Below the pieces are notes generated by a model. It saw nothing but the letters and a program-made list of their open reading frames with translations, was not told where the DNA came from and searched no databases. The translations under genes were made by a program, and so were the position numbers. From Bacteroidales bacterium (GTDB taxonomy: Bacteria > Bacteroidota > Bacteroidia > Bacteroidales > VadinHA17), in contig JALONR010000020.1 in NCBI GenBank assembly GCA_025454815.1, positions 1-48,269 of the forward strand: a stretch of DNA of 48,269 bases, in the 5' to 3' direction. Positions 23,932 to 31,895 of this stretch are shown here, in pieces; position 1 is the first letter of the stretch, and every line of letters starts with the position of its first letter.

Positions 23932-26900
23932 ATGATACCGAAAAGACTATTTATACCGCTTGTGGCTTTAATCTCCCTGTTGACGGTGGCACCGGCCAAT
24001 GGGCAGTTCTATAACGGTATGCAGATGACCTTCGGCAAGAACAGGGTGCAGTACAAGGACTTTTACTGGACCTACTTCAGGTTCAATGAAATTGACTGCT
24101 ATTACAACGAGTTCGGCCGTCAGGTGGCGGAATACGCCTGCAAGGTCGCTTTTGAAAAACTGAATGAAATAGAGGATTATTTCGATTATACCCTCGACAA
24201 GCGTCCGATACTCATCGTCTATAACAAGAAGAACGATTTCAGGCAGAGCAATGTAGGACTGATCTCAACAGAGGATGACTACAATGTGGGCGGTTACAGC
24301 AGGGTCATCAAGAACAAAATCATGCTCTGGTTCAACGGTGACCATGAGGAATTCAGCAAGCTCATCGCTTCGGCCATCGCAGAAGTTGTGGTCTATGAGA
24401 TGATTTACAATGCTGACCTCCGTGACCGCACTACAAGTGGCAGCCAGATCCAGATACCCGACTGGTACATCAAGGGATTGATTAATTACGTGGCTTACGG
24501 GTGGGACAGCGAAACCGACAACCGCGTCAGGGACGGCTTCGAAAACAACCGGTACAGAAACCTTGACAATCTTGAATACGAGGAGGCAGTGTTTGCCGGT
24601 CACTCATTCTGGAAATACATCGGGGATACCTATGGCGATGCCATCATACCGAATATAATTTACCTTTCAAAAATTTACCGTAACATCGAGGACGGATTCC
24701 TTTACGGGCTGGGTAAAAGCATAAAGGATACCTACCGCGACTGGAGGAGCTATTTTACCGCTTACTATGAAACTAAACCCGGAGAAAACTACCCTGTACC
24801 CCGTGAGATAAGGAAGGCAAAACCCTACGAACGGTTCACCGATGTAAAGGTAAGTCCCGACGGCCGCTATGTAGCCTGGATATCAAATGACTGGGGCAAG
24901 AGAAGGATATGGCTCTATGATACCTCATCCGGCAAGACTGACCGCATCTTTTCAATCGAGCCAAAGTACGAACAGTCGGTTGACCATACATACCCGGTCC
25001 TGACCTGGCACCCCGGAGGTCAGATACTCACCTTTGCCAACGAGGAGAAAGGCGGGGTGCAGCTCTATTTCTACCGTGTCTCTGAAAAGAAGTTTGAACA
25101 GCGTACCATGCCCTTCTTCGAAAAGGTACTCTCAATTTCCTACTCCCCTGACGGTTCACGCCTGCTCGTATCTGCCGTTATCAACGGCATGACCGACATC
25201 TACGTCCATACCATAATCAGCGGTACAAACGAACGGATCACATTTGACGTGGCTGATGACCTGAATCCCACGTTTGTCAAGGGGGGGGATGAAACCATAA
25301 TCTTCTCATCAAACAGGATCTCCGATACACTCACAAACAAGGGTGACCCTCAGGAAAGAACCGCTCTGACATTCAATCTCTTTACCTATGACCTCAGGGC
25401 CGCAAGCGGCAAACTCACAAGACTTGATGAAGGATCATTGCAGGACCTCATACAGCCTGTCATGCCGACAGCAGCATCCACCGGATTCATAGGCAACGGA
25501 AACGGAGTTTTCAACCTTTACACCGGGACCATTGACAGCACCATTGCATATATCGACACAGCACTGCATTACTCCTATTTCATCACCCCGCGGCAGAATA
25601 CCGATTTCCCGAGAAACCTTGAAGCGTTTGACCGCAACGGAGGCCATGATGCAGCGGTGATCTTTGACAAAGGCCGTTACAGGCTTCTTGCCGGCCCCTC
25701 CTCCGAAACACCTGCTGTGAGGAGTGATGAGATTAAAACCACCAGGTGGCGCATAGAGGAGAGCGCCATGCTCAGGGCCGCAGACAGCATCAACAATATC
25801 AGGGAATGGCTCCTCGCCGAAAGAGCACGCATGAATGACACCCTGAAGAAACCACTGTATGAGTACTATGCAGCAGCCGATGAACCGATAGACTTCCGCA
25901 ACTACGTTTTTGAAAAGGAAAAGGAAAACTTCTACGAACTGCAGTGGAGAAAGGATTATATGGATATCGACCTCGACACGGCAAGGCTTAAAATGCCTGA
26001 CGCCCTGGTATACAGGCCGGCATTCTACAACAACTACACCGCCACACAGGTTGATTTCAACTTCCTCAATAACACCTACCAGGCCTATAACGGCGGAGCA
26101 CCATACTTCAACCCGGGACTCAATATGCTATTCAAGATAGGAACCATTGACCTGTTTGAAGACTATCGCATTACCGGAGGATTCAGGTTCTCAGGCAACT
26201 TTGACAGCAATGAGTACCTGGTGAGCCTCGAGGCACTCCGTGGCCGGTTTGACAAGCAGGTCATATTCCACAAACAGTCGTTTGACAGCTACAATGAAGA
26301 CAGCTATTACAAAATAAAAAGCTATACCAGCTATTTTTCTCTCAGAAAACCCCTCAGCGCCGTCCTTTCGCTCAAGGGAACACTTACCTATCGCTATGAC
26401 AGCTACGTGGTGCAGTCAACTGACCAGGCAACGCTCATTGCACCTTCATTTGACCGCCACTGGGCAGGTCTGAAGGGAGAAGTCATCTATGACAATACAC
26501 GAAAACGTACCATCAATATCTATTACGGAACAAGATTCAAGATATTCGGGGAATATTACCGCGAGGTCAGCGAAAAGAACAGGGATATGGTAGTCCTCGG
26601 TGCTGACTTCAGACATTATCAGAAGATACACCGCGATCTGATCTGGGCAAACAGGTTCGCTGCCAGTACCTCATTCGGCCCATCCAGGCTGATTTACTAC
26701 ATGGGCGGTGTTGACAACTGGATGGGATACCTGTTTAACAGGGTTCCCATGTTCGACCAGACCGTCCCGGTAAATCCTAATGTCAATTACGGTTTCCAGG
26801 CCCTGGCAACAAACATGCGGGGCTTTACCCAGAACATACGTAACGGCAGCAACTTTGCACTGGTCAACAGCGAAATCCGGTGGCCGGTTATCAGGTATTT

Positions 26901-27207
26901 TGCCGGGCACCCGCTCCGGTCAAACTTCCTTAACAGCTTCCAGATAGTGGGATTCTATGATGTCGGAATGGCATGGTCAGGATGGGACCCCTGGGGAGAT
27001 GAAAACTACTGGGATGACAAGGTATACCAGAACGGCCCGGTAACAGTGACCATCGACGCCATGCGTGAACCCCTGGTGATGGGCTTTGGCGGCGGAGCAA
27101 GGGCACAGATCTTCGGCTACTTCATAAGAGCCGACTTAGCCTGGGGAATAGACAACGGGTATATCCTGCCCAGGATATTCTACCTGTCATTCAGCCTCGA
27201 CTTCTGA
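23932..27207 (+). CDS. Three-part outer-membrane protein: degenerate peptidase-MA-like domain, TolB-like propeller, Omp85-type barrel
   Basis: 1091 residues with signal peptide about 1-25 (MIPKRLFIPLVALISLLTVA). Residues about 30-275 resemble a peptidase-MA-like (gluzincin) fold, with PDWYIKGLINYVAYG in the place of the usual PxWxxEGLAEY; but the HExxH position reads AEVVV (150-154) and the third ligand Glu is Lys181, so catalysis is unlikely. Residues about 295-620 are a WD40/TolB-like propeller (FTDVKVSPDGRYVAWIS, LSISYSPDGSRLLVS). After a charged linker, about 690-1091 form an outer-membrane barrel with the Omp85/BamA hallmarks MRGF (962-965) and NSEIRWP (979-985), ending in FYLSFSLDF. It should sit in the outer membrane with a large periplasmic part. 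Its function is unknown; protein assembly or secretion is plausible inference. Confidence 0.85.
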   Translation: MIPKRLFIPLVALISLLTVAPANGQFYNGMQMTFGKNRVQYKDFYWTYFRFNEIDCYYNEFGRQVAEYACKVAFEKLNEIEDYFDYTLDKRPILIVYNKKNDFRQSNVGLISTEDDYNVGGYSRVIKNKIMLWFNGDHEEFSKLIASAIAEVVVYEMIYNADLRDRTTSGSQIQIPDWYIKGLINYVAYGWDSETDNRVRDGFENNRYRNLDNLEYEEAVFAGHSFWKYIGDTYGDAIIPNIIYLSKIYRNIEDGFLYGLGKSIKDTYRDWRSYFTAYYETKPGENYPVPREIRKAKPYERFTDVKVSPDGRYVAWISNDWGKRRIWLYDTSSGKTDRIFSIEPKYEQSVDHTYPVLTWHPGGQILTFANEEKGGVQLYFYRVSEKKFEQRTMPFFEKVLSISYSPDGSRLLVSAVINGMTDIYVHTIISGTNERITFDVADDLNPTFVKGGDETIIFSSNRISDTLTNKGDPQERTALTFNLFTYDLRAASGKLTRLDEGSLQDLIQPVMPTAASTGFIGNGNGVFNLYTGTIDSTIAYIDTALHYSYFITPRQNTDFPRNLEAFDRNGGHDAAVIFDKGRYRLLAGPSSETPAVRSDEIKTTRWRIEESAMLRAADSINNIREWLLAERARMNDTLKKPLYEYYAAADEPIDFRNYVFEKEKENFYELQWRKDYMDIDLDTARLKMPDALVYRPAFYNNYTATQVDFNFLNNTYQAYNGGAPYFNPGLNMLFKIGTIDLFEDYRITGGFRFSGNFDSNEYLVSLEALRGRFDKQVIFHKQSFDSYNEDSYYKIKSYTSYFSLRKPLSAVLSLKGTLTYRYDSYVVQSTDQATLIAPSFDRHWAGLKGEVIYDNTRKRTINIYYGTRFKIFGEYYREVSEKNRDMVVLGADFRHYQKIHRDLIWANRFAASTSFGPSRLIYYMGGVDNWMGYLFNRVPMFDQTVPVNPNVNYGFQALATNMRGFTQNIRNGSNFALVNSEIRWPVIRYFAGHPLRSNFLNSFQIVGFYDVGMAWSGWDPWGDENYWDDKVYQNGPVTVTIDAMREPLVMGFGGGARAQIFGYFIRADLAWGIDNGYILPRIFYLSFSLDF

Positions 27208-27284
27208 TCATCCTCAAACCCGTAATCACTTCCCGGCAGGAAAACAAACCGGGCAACCGCCACATCCGTGGCACAAAATCTGAA

Positions 27285-27310
27285 ACCCCTCTGACCGGGG
27301 TGGATTTTTT
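27285..27310 (+). terminator. Weak intrinsic terminator after the TolB/Omp85-like gene
   Basis: A short stem ACCCC / GGGGT with a 7-nt loop is followed by GGATTTTTTATTT. It lies about 80 bp after the stop at 27207. The rest of the gap up to the ferredoxin gene shows no further gene. Confidence 0.5.
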
Positions 27311-27382
27311 ATTTCTTTATTAGTTAGGAAAGAATAAAAATAAGAGATAATTTTACCGCCGTAATCTTTAAAAACAGTAGTA

Positions 27383-27550
27383 ATGGCTTACAAAATTTCA
27401 GATGATTGCACAGCTTGCGGAACTTGTATAGATGAATGTCCGGTTGAGGCTATATCTGAGGGTGACATCTATAAGATAGACCCGGATATATGTACCGATT
27501 GTGGTGCCTGCGCCGACGTTTGCCCTGTTGAGGCAATTCATCCGGCATAA
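27383..27550 (+). CDS. Small 2[4Fe-4S] ferredoxin
   Basis: 55 residues (MAYKISDDCTACGTCIDECP at the start, ending PVEAIHPA). Eight cysteines form two classic CxxCxxCxxxCP motifs, C9-C12-C15-C19 and C37-C40-C43-C47, with little else, as in clostridial-type bacterial ferredoxins. It carries electrons at low potential in the cytoplasm, for example for pyruvate or 2-oxoacid:ferredoxin oxidoreductases, which suggests an anaerobic or microaerobic metabolism. It is a single-gene unit followed by a good intrinsic terminator. Its short length explains why length-filtered gene calls may miss it. Confidence 0.95.
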   Translation: MAYKISDDCTACGTCIDECPVEAISEGDIYKIDPDICTDCGACADVCPVEAIHPA

Positions 27551-27574
27551 ACCGCATTCCCTTTTTAGGAAACG

Positions 27575-27609
27575 AGGAAGCTGCCCGAAAGGGTGGCTTC
27601 CTTCTTTTT
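27575..27609 (+). terminator. Intrinsic terminator of the ferredoxin gene
   Basis: Stem AGGAAGCTGCCC / GGGTGGCTTCCT (12 positions, two of them G-U type) with a GAAA tetraloop, followed by TCTTTTTAA. It reaches the last bases of the convergent gldB homologue and could serve both strands. Confidence 0.85.
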
Positions 27610-28624
27610 AATCGGGATTGTACTTCGCACCACCCAGTATCGACTGGCAGTCGGTCATTGCCATCAGTTCCGGCAGTGTCACATCAGAATTGTTATTCAT
27701 GTATCGCTCTATGATCCTGAAACCGGTCCATACCACCGCACGGCCGGGTGACTCCTCCGTGAAGTAGCTGGTGAACGGAGCCTCCCCGGTAAACTTCCGT
27801 ATAAGGAAGGCATCCGATGAGAAGAGCAGGTCCTTGCTTACGAGGTATTCCCAGATCATCCCCTCCCCGGATCGGCAGAAATCAAGCTGCCGGCCTGTGA
27901 ACCCGAAGAGAATGGTGTCAGGAAGCGATGGAATCATCCTCTTTGTGAAATAGACCAGCTTCGCCTCGTGAAGCATTGAATTCAAAAGAGTCCTGGTACC
28001 GTAACCGGCATCATTGTAATCCCATTCCGTTGCCGCCCATGCATACATGCAGTCTGAAGCAGTATAATCCGGTGTCATCTTCCGGGCCTGGTAACTGTAT
28101 ATACCCAGCAGGGGATAATATGACGAGCCGGCTCCAAGGTACCGGTCAAGACTTACCATAAGCAGTGAATCATCAACAATGATACTGTTATTAAATACTG
28201 ATATACACGTAACAACTTCAGGAACAAGTTTTTCCGGGAAATAATACCTGTAATGCCTGAATGCAGCCTCAAGCTCTTTCGTCAACCTTCCGTTGTCAGG
28301 CCATACCTGCCTTACAGAGTCCCAGAGATCAAGATTTCTCAGGTCCGTTGCAAAAAGAATGAAGGCCTCATCCCACCGTTCGTCAGAGGGATCGCCAAGC
28401 CCGATAACCTTGCTGTATGTCTCAAGCACCCTCCCGTATTCCTGCTTCAGATCTTCCGCCTTCGAACCTATCTCATTGGGCGGTGTGCTGAAGATATCAC
28501 CCCCCAGGTCCCTGATTTCAAGACTCAGATCAATGCCTGAAAGATTTACCCTGTAGGGGTCACGCCTGCAGGATCCGGTTATTAAGATGAACAGAACCAG
28601 GATCGTGTTCGTTATTAATTTCAT
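27608..28624 (-). CDS. gldB: GldB family gliding-motility-associated lipoprotein
   Basis: From ATG at 28624 the protein is 338 residues with signal MKLITNTILVLFILITGSC (Cys19); starts further upstream at 28636 or 28666 would only add residues before the signal. GldB-type landmarks are IDLSLEIRDLGGDIF near the N terminus, the metalloprotease-fold helix with LNSMLHEAKLVYFTKRMIPS, GFTGRQLDFCRSGEGMIWEY, APFTSYFTEESPGRAVVW and the tail SILGGAKYNPD. GldB is required for gliding in Flavobacterium, and homologues also occur in non-gliding Bacteroidota, so motility should not be assumed. It is convergent with the ferredoxin gene and divergent from a PorT-like barrel gene followed by nadE; gldB beside nadE is a common Bacteroidota arrangement as I recall it. 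Confidence 0.85.
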   Translation of the reverse strand: MKLITNTILVLFILITGSCRRDPYRVNLSGIDLSLEIRDLGGDIFSTPPNEIGSKAEDLKQEYGRVLETYSKVIGLGDPSDERWDEAFILFATDLRNLDLWDSVRQVWPDNGRLTKELEAAFRHYRYYFPEKLVPEVVTCISVFNNSIIVDDSLLMVSLDRYLGAGSSYYPLLGIYSYQARKMTPDYTASDCMYAWAATEWDYNDAGYGTRTLLNSMLHEAKLVYFTKRMIPSLPDTILFGFTGRQLDFCRSGEGMIWEYLVSKDLLFSSDAFLIRKFTGEAPFTSYFTEESPGRAVVWTGFRIIERYMNNNSDVTLPELMAMTDCQSILGGAKYNPD

Positions 28625-28712
28625 ATTACGGGTCATACAGTCTTTAATGTGTTGTTGACTGCACAAAATAAGGACATTTATTTATAATTTTAGCCCGGCA
28701 AATAATGAGAAG

Positions 28713-29411
28713 ATGAAAAGAATGTTCAACCGGACGGCCATCAGGGCACTGACCATTGTTCTGGCAGCGGTACTGACTGCACGCGCTTACTCACAGGAAC
28801 TGATATTTGTTGTTCATGCTGACCCTGTGATCTCATGGATCGGCTCAAATGAATCGGAATATGTCAGCGAAGGGGCAAAGGCCGGCTATGACATCGGCCT
28901 GAATGTGCTCCATTATTTTGCAGAAAACTATGCTATCTCATCAGGAATCAGCTTCATCTCCGCAGGTGGACGGCAGAGCTCAACAGAACCACATACCATG
29001 GTGTTCAAAAACCTTGATCCGCCGACACTTCCGCCCGGGGAAGAGATGAAGTATGACCTTAAGTATATGAATATCCCCGTCGGTATCCGCCTTCAGACAA
29101 ACCAGGTTGGTTACCTGACCTATTACACCGATATGGGATTTGATATAAGGATGCTCCTGAAATCCACCGTTGACCTTCCCACCCTGCAGATCTTCGATGA
29201 GAATGCCAAAACGGAGGTCTACGGAATGAACGCCGGCTGGCATATAGGAGGCGGCGTGGAGTATGAACTAGGCATCGACGCCTCTATCATTGCAGGTATC
29301 AGTTACGCCCAGGACTTCTTTGACGTTACCAAGGACCTTGAAGATGTCAACCAGCATGACGACAGGTCAGGTCTCAGGATGTTCAGGATCAGGCTGGGTT
29401 TGAAGTTCTGA
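28713..29411 (+). CDS. PorT-like outer-membrane beta-barrel protein
   Basis: 232 residues with a signal peptide (about 1-27, ending ARAYSQ). Barrel-type strands are GAKAGYDIGLNVLHYF, YAISSGISFISAGGR, YDLKYMNIPVGIRLQ, YLTYYTDMGFDIRML, MNAGWHIGGGVEYELG and the terminal RMFRIRLGLKF. The pattern KYMNIPVGIRLQTN...G fits the OMP_b-brl_2/PorT group. PorT itself belongs to the type IX secretion system, but many paralogues do not, so the assignment to secretion is not supported by sequence alone. It starts 10 bp upstream of nadE and divergently from gldB. Confidence 0.85.
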   Translation: MKRMFNRTAIRALTIVLAAVLTARAYSQELIFVVHADPVISWIGSNESEYVSEGAKAGYDIGLNVLHYFAENYAISSGISFISAGGRQSSTEPHTMVFKNLDPPTLPPGEEMKYDLKYMNIPVGIRLQTNQVGYLTYYTDMGFDIRMLLKSTVDLPTLQIFDENAKTEVYGMNAGWHIGGGVEYELGIDASIIAGISYAQDFFDVTKDLEDVNQHDDRSGLRMFRIRLGLKF

Positions 29412-29421
29412 TAATCCTGCC

Positions 29422-31083
29422 ATGAAAATTGCTCTCGCGCAGTTAAGCTATATCCCCGGTGACATTGCTTACAACAGCAGTAAGATAATCGCCGCCATTG
29501 AAGATGCCCGCAGGCAGGGCGCTGCCCTGGCAGTCTTCTCGGAGCTCGCCGTCACAGGCTACCCTCCTCTCGACCTCCTTCATCGCAGTGACATCATCTC
29601 GGCATCCATGAATGCCATGCAGGTAATAGCCGGTCATTGCAACGGGATATCCGCCATTGTCGGAGGGCCTTCCCTGAATACCGCCGTTTACGGAAAAAGC
29701 CTTCACAACTCGGCATTCTTCATGAATGAAGGACAGATAAGGGCAGTTATCAACAAGACCCTGCTCCCTACCTATGATATCTTTGATGAAGACAGGTACT
29801 TCCAGCCCGGAAACCATTTTCAGTCCGTGGAACTGAACGGTATCAGAATGGCGGTAACCATCTGCGAGGATATCTGGGATGAACAGCCATTCGGCGACAA
29901 GGGAAACTGGCGACTTTACAGCATCTCACCTCTCGACGAGATAATGAAGGAACAGCCTTCGCTTATAATAAACATCGCAGCAAACCCCTTCTCCCATAAC
30001 CGCATTAAAATAAGGGAGGAGGTCTTTGCAAGAAATGCAAGGGAGCATGGCTTGCCGCTTATCTCTGTCAACCAGACCGGAGGCTATACAGAACTTATAT
30101 TTGACGGCTCCTCCGTCGTTGTGGATGCCGACGGAACCATACTTGAGAAACTGGCATTCTGCGCCGAGGAGCTTAGGGTGGTGGACCTGCCCTTGCAGGG
30201 CTGCGACCGAAGCAGGTATTCATACCCTCCCCCGCTCCCCGATGACATGACCGGTCATATACACCGAGCCCTGGTAACCGGAATAAGGGATTTCTTCAAT
30301 AAGGGTGGATTAAAAAAAGCAATTGTCGGACTGTCAGGAGGAATTGATTCGGCAGTAGTCACAGCCCTCGCAGCCGAAGCCCTTGGCCCGGAAAACACCC
30401 TCGCATTGCTGATGCCTTCAGTATATTCATCCCGGAATTCAGTATCTGACTCTGTTGAGATGGCACAGATACTCGGAATACCTTACCACATAGTGAGTAT
30501 CGAGGAGGCACGGAAAACACTGGAAAAAACGCTTCAGCCATTCTTCGCAGGAACAGTACCGGACGTCACGGAGGAAAATATCCAGAGCCGCCTGAGAGCA
30601 GTGATACTGATGGCCTTTGCCAATAAATTCGGGCATATGCTGCTGAATACCTCAAACAAGAGCGAAGCAGCAACCGGTTACGGCACCCTGTACGGTGATA
30701 TGGCCGGCGGACTGTCAGTAATCGGAGATGTATACAAAACCGAAGTCTACCGCCTCGCCGAAGAGATCAATTCAGCCGGTGAAAAAATACCTGCGGCAAT
30801 TATCTCCAAACCTCCTTCCGCAGAACTGAAACCTGACCAGCTTGATACCGATTCACTTCCTCCCTACAGCCTGCTTGATCCTGTCCTCTTCAGGTACATA
30901 GACCTTGAATGGCCAGCCGAACGGATCATATCCGAAGGGTATGCTTCTTCACTGGTAGAAAAAGTGATTAAACTGGTGCGCACCAGCGAGTTCAAAAGAA
31001 AACAGACACCACCCATCCTGAGAATATCCGCAAGAGCCTTCGGTTCAGGAAGAAGAATACCCATTATCGCAAGCTACCGCTGA
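29422..31083 (+). CDS. nadE: Glutamine-dependent NAD+ synthetase
   Basis: 553 residues, the two-domain form. The N-terminal nitrilase-like glutaminase domain has the triad Glu41 (FSELAVTGYPP), Lys112 (NKTLLPTYDIFDE) and Cys148 (TICEDIWDE). The C-terminal ATP-pyrophosphatase domain has the P-loop LSGGIDSA (around 304-311), followed by LLNTSNKSEAATGYGTLYGD and KPPSAELKPDQ. It makes NAD+ from deamido-NAD+, ATP and glutamine-derived ammonia, the last step of NAD synthesis. It lies 10 bp behind a PorT-like gene and close to the gldB homologue. Confidence 0.97.
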   Translation: MKIALAQLSYIPGDIAYNSSKIIAAIEDARRQGAALAVFSELAVTGYPPLDLLHRSDIISASMNAMQVIAGHCNGISAIVGGPSLNTAVYGKSLHNSAFFMNEGQIRAVINKTLLPTYDIFDEDRYFQPGNHFQSVELNGIRMAVTICEDIWDEQPFGDKGNWRLYSISPLDEIMKEQPSLIINIAANPFSHNRIKIREEVFARNAREHGLPLISVNQTGGYTELIFDGSSVVVDADGTILEKLAFCAEELRVVDLPLQGCDRSRYSYPPPLPDDMTGHIHRALVTGIRDFFNKGGLKKAIVGLSGGIDSAVVTALAAEALGPENTLALLMPSVYSSRNSVSDSVEMAQILGIPYHIVSIEEARKTLEKTLQPFFAGTVPDVTEENIQSRLRAVILMAFANKFGHMLLNTSNKSEAATGYGTLYGDMAGGLSVIGDVYKTEVYRLAEEINSAGEKIPAAIISKPPSAELKPDQLDTDSLPPYSLLDPVLFRYIDLEWPAERIISEGYASSLVEKVIKLVRTSEFKRKQTPPILRISARAFGSGRRIPIIASYR

Positions 31084-31160
31084 TCCTCTAAGTGATACTC
31101 AACTACTTGAAGGATAGTGTGTTAAAAAAAGTTAATTTTCTTATTCAACCACTTTTTTAA

Positions 31161-31168
31161 TATCTTTG
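31161..31168 (+). promoter_or_regulatory. -7 promoter box (TATCTTTG) of the Crp/Fnr gene
   Basis: Exact TAnnTTTG match, 25 nt upstream of the ATG, directly next to a perfect inverted repeat. The transcript leader would be about 20 nt and carries an AAGGGG ribosome-binding-like sequence. Confidence 0.6.
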
Positions 31169-31170
31169 TA

Positions 31171-31186
31171 TATGTTGTTTAACATA
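31171..31186 (+). promoter_or_regulatory. Putative operator palindrome in the Crp/Fnr gene leader
   Basis: Perfect inverted repeat TATGTT-GTTT-AACATA placed 2 bp after the -7 box, at or just after the expected transcription start. Such a position suits repression, possibly by the encoded regulator itself; this is inference. Confidence 0.45.
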
Positions 31187-31193
31187 AGGGGAA

Positions 31194-31895
31194 ATGCTTT
31201 ACACCAATCCGTACCTCGAACAATGTATTGAAGGTCCTTTTTCATTGTTCAGGGAACTGCCTGACAGGGACAAGGAGTATCTGTTGCAGGATCATTTATG
31301 CATTGCGCTGAAAAAGGGGGAAATGATTTTTCACGAGGGCAACAGGCCGGCAGGCGTTTACTGCCTGGCGTGCGGCAAGGTCAAGGTTTACAAGGAGGGG
31401 ATCGGCGGAAGGGAGCAGATAATCAGGATGGTCAGGCCCCAGGGGCTGATAGGATTTGCAGCTTTTATTTCAGGAACAGCCTATTCCGCATCAGCGGTGG
31501 CGATTGAAGATTCAGGCATTTGCAGGTTTGACCGCGATCCGTTCATGAAGCTGCTCAGACGCAATCCTGATCTGTCGATGAAGCTTATGAGGATGATGGC
31601 CCTGGAGCTCTCGTTCTCAAACAGGAGGACTGTATCGCTGACGCAAAAGCACATACGGGGCCGCCTGGCTGAATCGCTCCTGGTACTGCGTGACACATAT
31701 GGAGTGGAGAATGACGGCCGGACCATCAGGGCTTACGTCTCACGCGAAGACCTCGCCTGTTTCTCAAACATGACCACCTCAAATGCCATCCGCACGCTCT
31801 CGATGTTTGCATCCGAGTCTGTCATATCACTTGACGGAAAAAAGATCTGCATTGTAGACCAGGCCAAACTCGAGAAGATCAGCCAGCTGGGCTGA
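31194..31895 (+). CDS. Crp/Fnr family transcriptional regulator
   Basis: 233 residues. An N-terminal cyclic-nucleotide-binding-type beta-roll (about 20-130; ALKKGEMIFHEGNRPAGVYC, LACGKVKVYKEG) leads to a dimerisation helix (NPDLSMKLMRMMALELSFSN) and a C-terminal Crp-type winged helix (RGRLAESLLVLRDTYGVE, VSREDLACFSNMTTSNAIRT). Cysteines occur only sporadically (C30, C56 and C59), without the N-terminal Fnr cluster pattern, so an iron-sulfur oxygen sensor is not evident. The ligand is unknown. It has its own TATCTTTG promoter and a palindrome in the leader, and ends immediately next to the convergent murF-alr gene. Confidence 0.9.
   Translation: MLYTNPYLEQCIEGPFSLFRELPDRDKEYLLQDHLCIALKKGEMIFHEGNRPAGVYCLACGKVKVYKEGIGGREQIIRMVRPQGLIGFAAFISGTAYSASAVAIEDSGICRFDRDPFMKLLRRNPDLSMKLMRMMALELSFSNRRTVSLTQKHIRGRLAESLLVLRDTYGVENDGRTIRAYVSREDLACFSNMTTSNAIRTLSMFASESVISLDGKKICIVDQAKLEKISQLG

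Noticed and set aside
31194-31895. Fnr-type iron-sulfur oxygen sensor
   Set aside because: The N-terminal cysteine cluster expected for Fnr is not seen, so only the general Crp/Fnr family is called.
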